From Epulopiscium sp. Nele67-Bin004 (lineage in GTDB: Bacteria; Bacillota_A; Clostridia; Lachnospirales; Cellulosilyticaceae): 8,462 bases of DNA. The position numbers were made by a program, and so were the translations under genes. How positions within the stretch are numbered: the first letter of the stretch is position 1; every line of letters starts with the position of its first letter. The DNA is taken from contig LNZQ01000139.1 in NCBI GenBank assembly GCA_002007315.1, positions 1 to 8,462 of the forward strand, read 5' to 3'. The notes under the pieces are model-generated. The model was given only the letters and a program-made list of their open reading frames with translations, did not search any database and was not told where the DNA came from. Shown here one piece after another: positions 5,869 through 8,462 of this stretch.

Positions 5869-7338
5869 ATGTCTAATTTAGTTGATAGATTGATAAAAAT
5901 TTGTATTGAAAACAAACTTATACAGCAGATAGACAAAACTTACATTAGAAATCGTATGTTAACACTTTTTGAACTAACAGAATACGACTCAGCTAATGAA
6001 GATTATTCATCTTTAAATTTATATGAAACTTTAGAAAAATTGTGTGATATAGCAGTGGAAATAAAACTTATTGATGATACACTTCAAAGTCGAGATATTT
6101 TTAGTTCAAAAATCATGAACGAGTTTCTGGATAAACCGTCTATTATTAACGACAAGTTTCATAAACTTTGTGAGCAAGATCCAGCAGAAGCGACTAATTG
6201 GTTTTACGATTTAAGCAAAGCTTCAAACTACATTAAAGTAGATAGAGTTGCAAAAAACAAAGAATATACAACAACGTCTCCATACGGTGATTTGAAAGTT
6301 ACGATAAATTTATCTAAGCCAGAAAAAGATCCAAAACAAATTGCAGCTGAAAAACTTGCACCACCAACAAGTTATCCTTTGTGTTTGTTATGTGTGGAAA
6401 ACGAGGGGTACGAGGGCACAGTGAAACTGCCAGACCGTACAAATCACCGTATGATTAGAATAGATTTATGTGACCGTGAATGGTGTTTGCAATATTCACC
6501 GTATTTATATTACAACGAACACTGTATCATTTTGGCGACAGAGCACGTGCCAATGAAAATAGACAAAGATACGTTTGCAACGTTGCTTGCTTTTGTGACC
6601 GAGTTGCCGCACTATTTTGTGGGTTCAAATGCAGACTTACCGATTGTTGGAGGTTCGATATTATCGCATGAACATTATCAAGGTGGCAATTATACGTTTC
6701 CGATGACAAATGCAGAAAAATTGTTTACTATTCAGCTTACAAAATATAAAGATATTGAGGCACAAGCGTTGAACTGGCCGTTATCTACTATTAGATTGCA
6801 AAGCTTAAATAAAGAAAGTATTGTTAAATGTAGCAATGAAATTTTACAAACTTGGCGAAGCTATACTGATGAAAAATGCGACATACATTGGCATACAGAA
6901 GGAGCACCGCACAACACAATTACCCCTATTTGTAGACGACGTGGTGAAAAATATGAGATGGATTTAGTGTTACGAAACAACCGTACAACTGATGAATTTC
7001 CAATGGGGATTTTTCACCCACATTCTGAAGTTCATCATATTAAAAAAGAAAATATCGGGCTGATTGAAGTTATGGGGCTTGCAATATTACCTGGGCGACT
7101 TCTTGATGAACTTGAAGAAGTGAAAAAGTTTATTAAAGGTGAAAATAATAATTTAGCTGACTATCATTTGCCTTGGGCGACGGAGTTAAAAGAGAAATAT
7201 ACAGGTCAAATTGATGATTTTGTTATAGAGGCTCTTGGCGAAAAATTTGCGACAGTTCTTGAACATGCAGGGGTATTCAAACTTGATGACTTGGGCATTG
7301 CAGGGTTTAGAAGATTTGTTGATGCATTAAACAAATAA
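5869..7338 (+). CDS. galT: UDP-glucose--hexose-1-phosphate uridylyltransferase, class II
   Basis: 489-residue cytoplasmic enzyme that exchanges the uridylyl group between UDP-glucose and galactose-1-phosphate, giving UDP-galactose and glucose-1-phosphate. The length (about 490 rather than about 350) and the active-site sequence HEHYQGGNYTFPM (starting H267-E268-H269) mark the Firmicute class II form, not the HPHGQ class I form. Other recognisable stretches are CLLCVENEGYEGT, CRRRGEKYEMDLVLRNN and FHPHSEVHHIKKENIGLIE. It begins 3 bp after galE, and its ribosome-binding site GAGAGGGG (5855-5862) lies in the last galE codons. It is the last gene of the gal operon and is followed by a hairpin terminator. 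Confidence 0.97.
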   Translation: MSNLVDRLIKICIENKLIQQIDKTYIRNRMLTLFELTEYDSANEDYSSLNLYETLEKLCDIAVEIKLIDDTLQSRDIFSSKIMNEFLDKPSIINDKFHKLCEQDPAEATNWFYDLSKASNYIKVDRVAKNKEYTTTSPYGDLKVTINLSKPEKDPKQIAAEKLAPPTSYPLCLLCVENEGYEGTVKLPDRTNHRMIRIDLCDREWCLQYSPYLYYNEHCIILATEHVPMKIDKDTFATLLAFVTELPHYFVGSNADLPIVGGSILSHEHYQGGNYTFPMTNAEKLFTIQLTKYKDIEAQALNWPLSTIRLQSLNKESIVKCSNEILQTWRSYTDEKCDIHWHTEGAPHNTITPICRRRGEKYEMDLVLRNNRTTDEFPMGIFHPHSEVHHIKKENIGLIEVMGLAILPGRLLDELEEVKKFIKGENNNLADYHLPWATELKEKYTGQIDDFVIEALGEKFATVLEHAGVFKLDDLGIAGFRRFVDALNK

Positions 7339-7418
7339 AGTTGTATGAGAGGATAAAGTTGAAGTTATTGCAAGTTTTATTTTGATGTTTAGTTGGGCGT
7401 TAATAATATACACATACT

Positions 7419-7447
7419 AAAAGGGCGATATAATAATTCGCCCTTTT
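7419..7447. terminator. Bidirectional intrinsic terminator between galT and sodA
   Basis: A perfect 10-bp stem, AAAAGGGCGA (7419-7428) with TCGCCCTTTT (7438-7447), closes a 9-nt AT loop. The A-run on one side and T-run on the other let it work for both converging transcripts. It lies 80 bp after the galT stop and 5 bp from the sodA stop. The rest of the 7339-7452 gap holds nothing I can recognise. Confidence 0.88.
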
Positions 7448-7452
7448 GTTGT

Positions 7453-8091
7453 CTAAAATAGTTTGCAAAATTCTATAATATCTAAATTGTAAAATTGTTC
7501 TGCACGTTCCCAGTTGATTATATCAAAAAAGTTTTCAATAAAGTCAGCACGTAAGTTTTGATATTTCAAATAATAAGCATGCTCCCACAAATCTATCGTT
7601 ACAAGTGGCACGAATTGTGAACTAATGGGCGTATCTTGGTTTGCCATATTAATAATTTGTAAGTCGCCATTTGGGTGTTTTACAAGCCAAGTCCAGCCTG
7701 AACCAAAGTTTGTAATAGCATGTTGCTTAAATTGTGCTTTAAATTCTTCAAAAGTTCCATAAGTGTTTTCTAGTGCAGTTTTTAAGTTGCCAATAGGTTT
7801 TTGACCGTGTTTTTCGCTCATATTTTCCCAAAAAAACGTATGGTTGAATACTCCTCCCCCTTGGTTTGTAACGTCTTTTTTGATATCACCTGGAATGTTG
7901 CCCAAATCATTTAGTAGCTGTGCAACTGTTTTGTTGAACAATTCTGGGTGTTTGCTTATTGCAGCGTTGCATTTGTCCAAATACGCTTGTTGATGTTTGT
8001 CGTGGTGAATGTGCACCGTTGTTTCGTCAATTGACGGCTCAAGTGCGTCATATGCGTAAGGTAAAGGTCGTAAAGTATATTCTTTTGCCAT
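7453..8091 (-). CDS. sodA: Superoxide dismutase, Fe/Mn family (Mn-type or cambialistic)
   Basis: 212-residue cytoplasmic enzyme that dismutates superoxide to hydrogen peroxide and oxygen. The N-terminal helical domain begins with YTLRPLPYAYDALEPSID. Expected metal ligands are H29 (IHHDKH), H84 (VFNHTFFW), D167 and H171 (DLWEHAYYLKYQN). Mn-type markers are glycine G80 four residues before H84 and Q152 in NQDTP. The residues between, V81-F82, look more like Fe-type QVWNH, so the metal could be Mn or either one. The start at 8091 is chosen over the longer frame to 8244 because AAGGAGA lies 7 bp upstream, homology starts there, and the extension would run through the promoter region and the start of miaB. 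It is convergent with galT and divergent from miaB. Confidence 0.95.
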   Translation of the reverse strand: MAKEYTLRPLPYAYDALEPSIDETTVHIHHDKHQQAYLDKCNAAISKHPELFNKTVAQLLNDLGNIPGDIKKDVTNQGGGVFNHTFFWENMSEKHGQKPIGNLKTALENTYGTFEEFKAQFKQHAITNFGSGWTWLVKHPNGDLQIINMANQDTPISSQFVPLVTIDLWEHAYYLKYQNLRADFIENFFDIINWERAEQFYNLDIIEFCKLF

Positions 8092-8097
8092 AATAAA

Positions 8098-8104
8098 TTC
8101 TCCT
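8098..8104 (-). promoter_or_regulatory. Ribosome-binding site that fixes the sodA start
   Basis: Minus-strand AAGGAGA lies 7 bp before the ATG at 8091. The upstream in-frame ATG at 8244 has no comparable site and lies inside the opposing miaB gene. Confidence 0.8.
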
Positions 8105-8110
8105 TGGTCG

Positions 8111-8139
8111 TAGACTTTTGTATAATTATAGTTTATAAT
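8111..8139 (+). promoter_or_regulatory. Candidate sigma-A promoter for miaB
   Basis: TAGACT (8111-8116, four of six matches to TTGACA), a 17-bp spacer and a perfect TATAAT (8134-8139). This predicts a leader of about 45 nt before the miaB start codon. Confidence 0.6.
8125..8130 (-). promoter_or_regulatory. Candidate -10 element for sodA
   Basis: A consensus TATAAT on the minus strand, 33 bp upstream of the sodA ATG. The -35 region is poor (GAGTTC at 17 bp). It forms one arm of the 15-bp inverted repeat ATTATA-GTT-TATAAT with the miaB -10. Confidence 0.5.
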
Positions 8140-8190
8140 ACTACCTAGAACTCTGTAAAGGGGTAAAAAAATATTTTTTGGAGGAAACAA

Positions 8191-8462
8191 ATGAGTAAAA
8201 GAACGACGGTGAACATTACAACTGCCGAGGCGAAACGCCAACAAGATATAATAGTGCAGTTATCTCACCATATTAAAGATAAAAATTTGACATATTTTTT
8301 AGCGACTTTTGGTTGCCAAATGAATGCTCACGATTCTGAAAAAATCCAAGGCATGTTAGAGCAAATTGGTTACACAAAAGCGGAAAGTGAAAAAGACGCA
8401 GATTTGATTATTTACAATACATGTTGCGTTAGAGAAAATGCGGAATTAAAAATATTTGGAAA
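8191..8462 (+). CDS. miaB: tRNA-2-methylthio-N6-dimethylallyladenosine synthase MiaB, 5' end (partial)
   Basis: The first 90 residues of MiaB; the gene continues past the window. MiaB is a radical-SAM methylthiotransferase with two [4Fe-4S] clusters that adds a methylthio group to N6-isopentenyl-adenosine 37 of tRNAs reading UNN codons. The part seen is the N-terminal UPF0004 domain, with [18 protein letters not shown] (C42) and [10 protein letters not shown] (C78), two of its three expected auxiliary-cluster ligands. The third ligand and the radical-SAM CxxxCxxC motif lie outside. A polar N-terminal extension of about 34 residues precedes the domain, as I recall for clostridial MiaB. The start is supported by GGAGGAA (8180-8186). 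It diverges from sodA. Confidence 0.95.
   Translation, partial: MSKRTTVNITTAEAKRQQDIIVQLSHHIKDKNLTYFLATFGCQMNAHDSEKIQGMLEQIGYTKAESEKDADLIIYNTCCVRENAELKIFG

Noticed and set aside
7394..7443. Two similar GGGCG-plus-AT stretches after galT as a possible repeat or small RNA
   Set aside because: The similarity is short; the second stretch is fully explained by the bidirectional terminator and there is no supporting promoter.
8119..8140. PerR/Fur-like box upstream of sodA
   Set aside because: The best alignment to TTATAATNATTATAA misses several positions, and the symmetry is already explained by two opposed -10 elements in AT-rich DNA.
8166..8179. AAAAAATATTTTTT palindrome before the miaB ribosome-binding site
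   Set aside because: It is low-complexity A/T with no stable loop, so it is not convincing as a regulatory hairpin or terminator.
8092..8244. N-terminal extension of the superoxide dismutase frame to an ATG at 8244
   Set aside because: It runs through the promoter region and the opposing miaB start, shows no SOD homology, and the ATG at 8091 has a strong ribosome-binding site.

Overview
The window looks like chromosome from a low-GC, anaerobic Firmicute of the Clostridia type. The DNA is AT-rich, ribosome-binding sites are strong GGAGG-like sequences, TGA is used as a stop, and the genes include a 2-hydroxyacyl-CoA dehydratase-type activase, a class II galactose-1-phosphate uridylyltransferase and a clostridial-style MiaB. 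No species can be named from the sequence alone.

Bases 1-2509 are a tightly packed plus-strand operon ending in an intrinsic terminator. It holds the 3' end of a YjiM-like (2-hydroxyacyl-CoA dehydratase / double-cubane-cluster type) protein, its ATP-dependent [4Fe-4S] activase, a six-helix DsbD_2/TauE-like membrane protein with a four-cysteine loop, and a secreted, membrane-anchored protein with a transthyretin/carboxypeptidase-regulatory-like domain. The first three genes overlap by 4 bp and 1 bp; the fourth follows after 32 bp. This combination of an ATP-driven low-potential reductase, a possible membrane thiol/electron conduit and an extracytoplasmic protein is the least explained part of the window.

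Bases 2459-2566 hold a compound repeat: two copies of a 19-bp imperfect palindrome, each followed by GGGCGTTCC plus a T-run. Only the first copy has the complete terminator hairpin. The second copy touches the galM stop codon.

Bases 2565-7447 are a complete Leloir galactose pathway. galM (minus strand) diverges from galK-galE-galT (plus strand). Together they turn beta-D-galactose into alpha-galactose, galactose-1-phosphate and then UDP-galactose/glucose-1-phosphate, with GalE regenerating UDP-glucose. The plus-strand operon ends at a bidirectional terminator shared with the convergent sodA gene.

Bases 7453-8462 hold a Fe/Mn superoxide dismutase (minus strand) that diverges from the 5' end of miaB, which runs off the window. 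Both divergent intergenic regions (galM/galK and sodA/miaB) appear to carry back-to-back -10 elements separated by 3 bp. No stretch without a gene exceeds about 120 bp. I saw no tRNA, rRNA, CRISPR array, transposase or convincing riboswitch.
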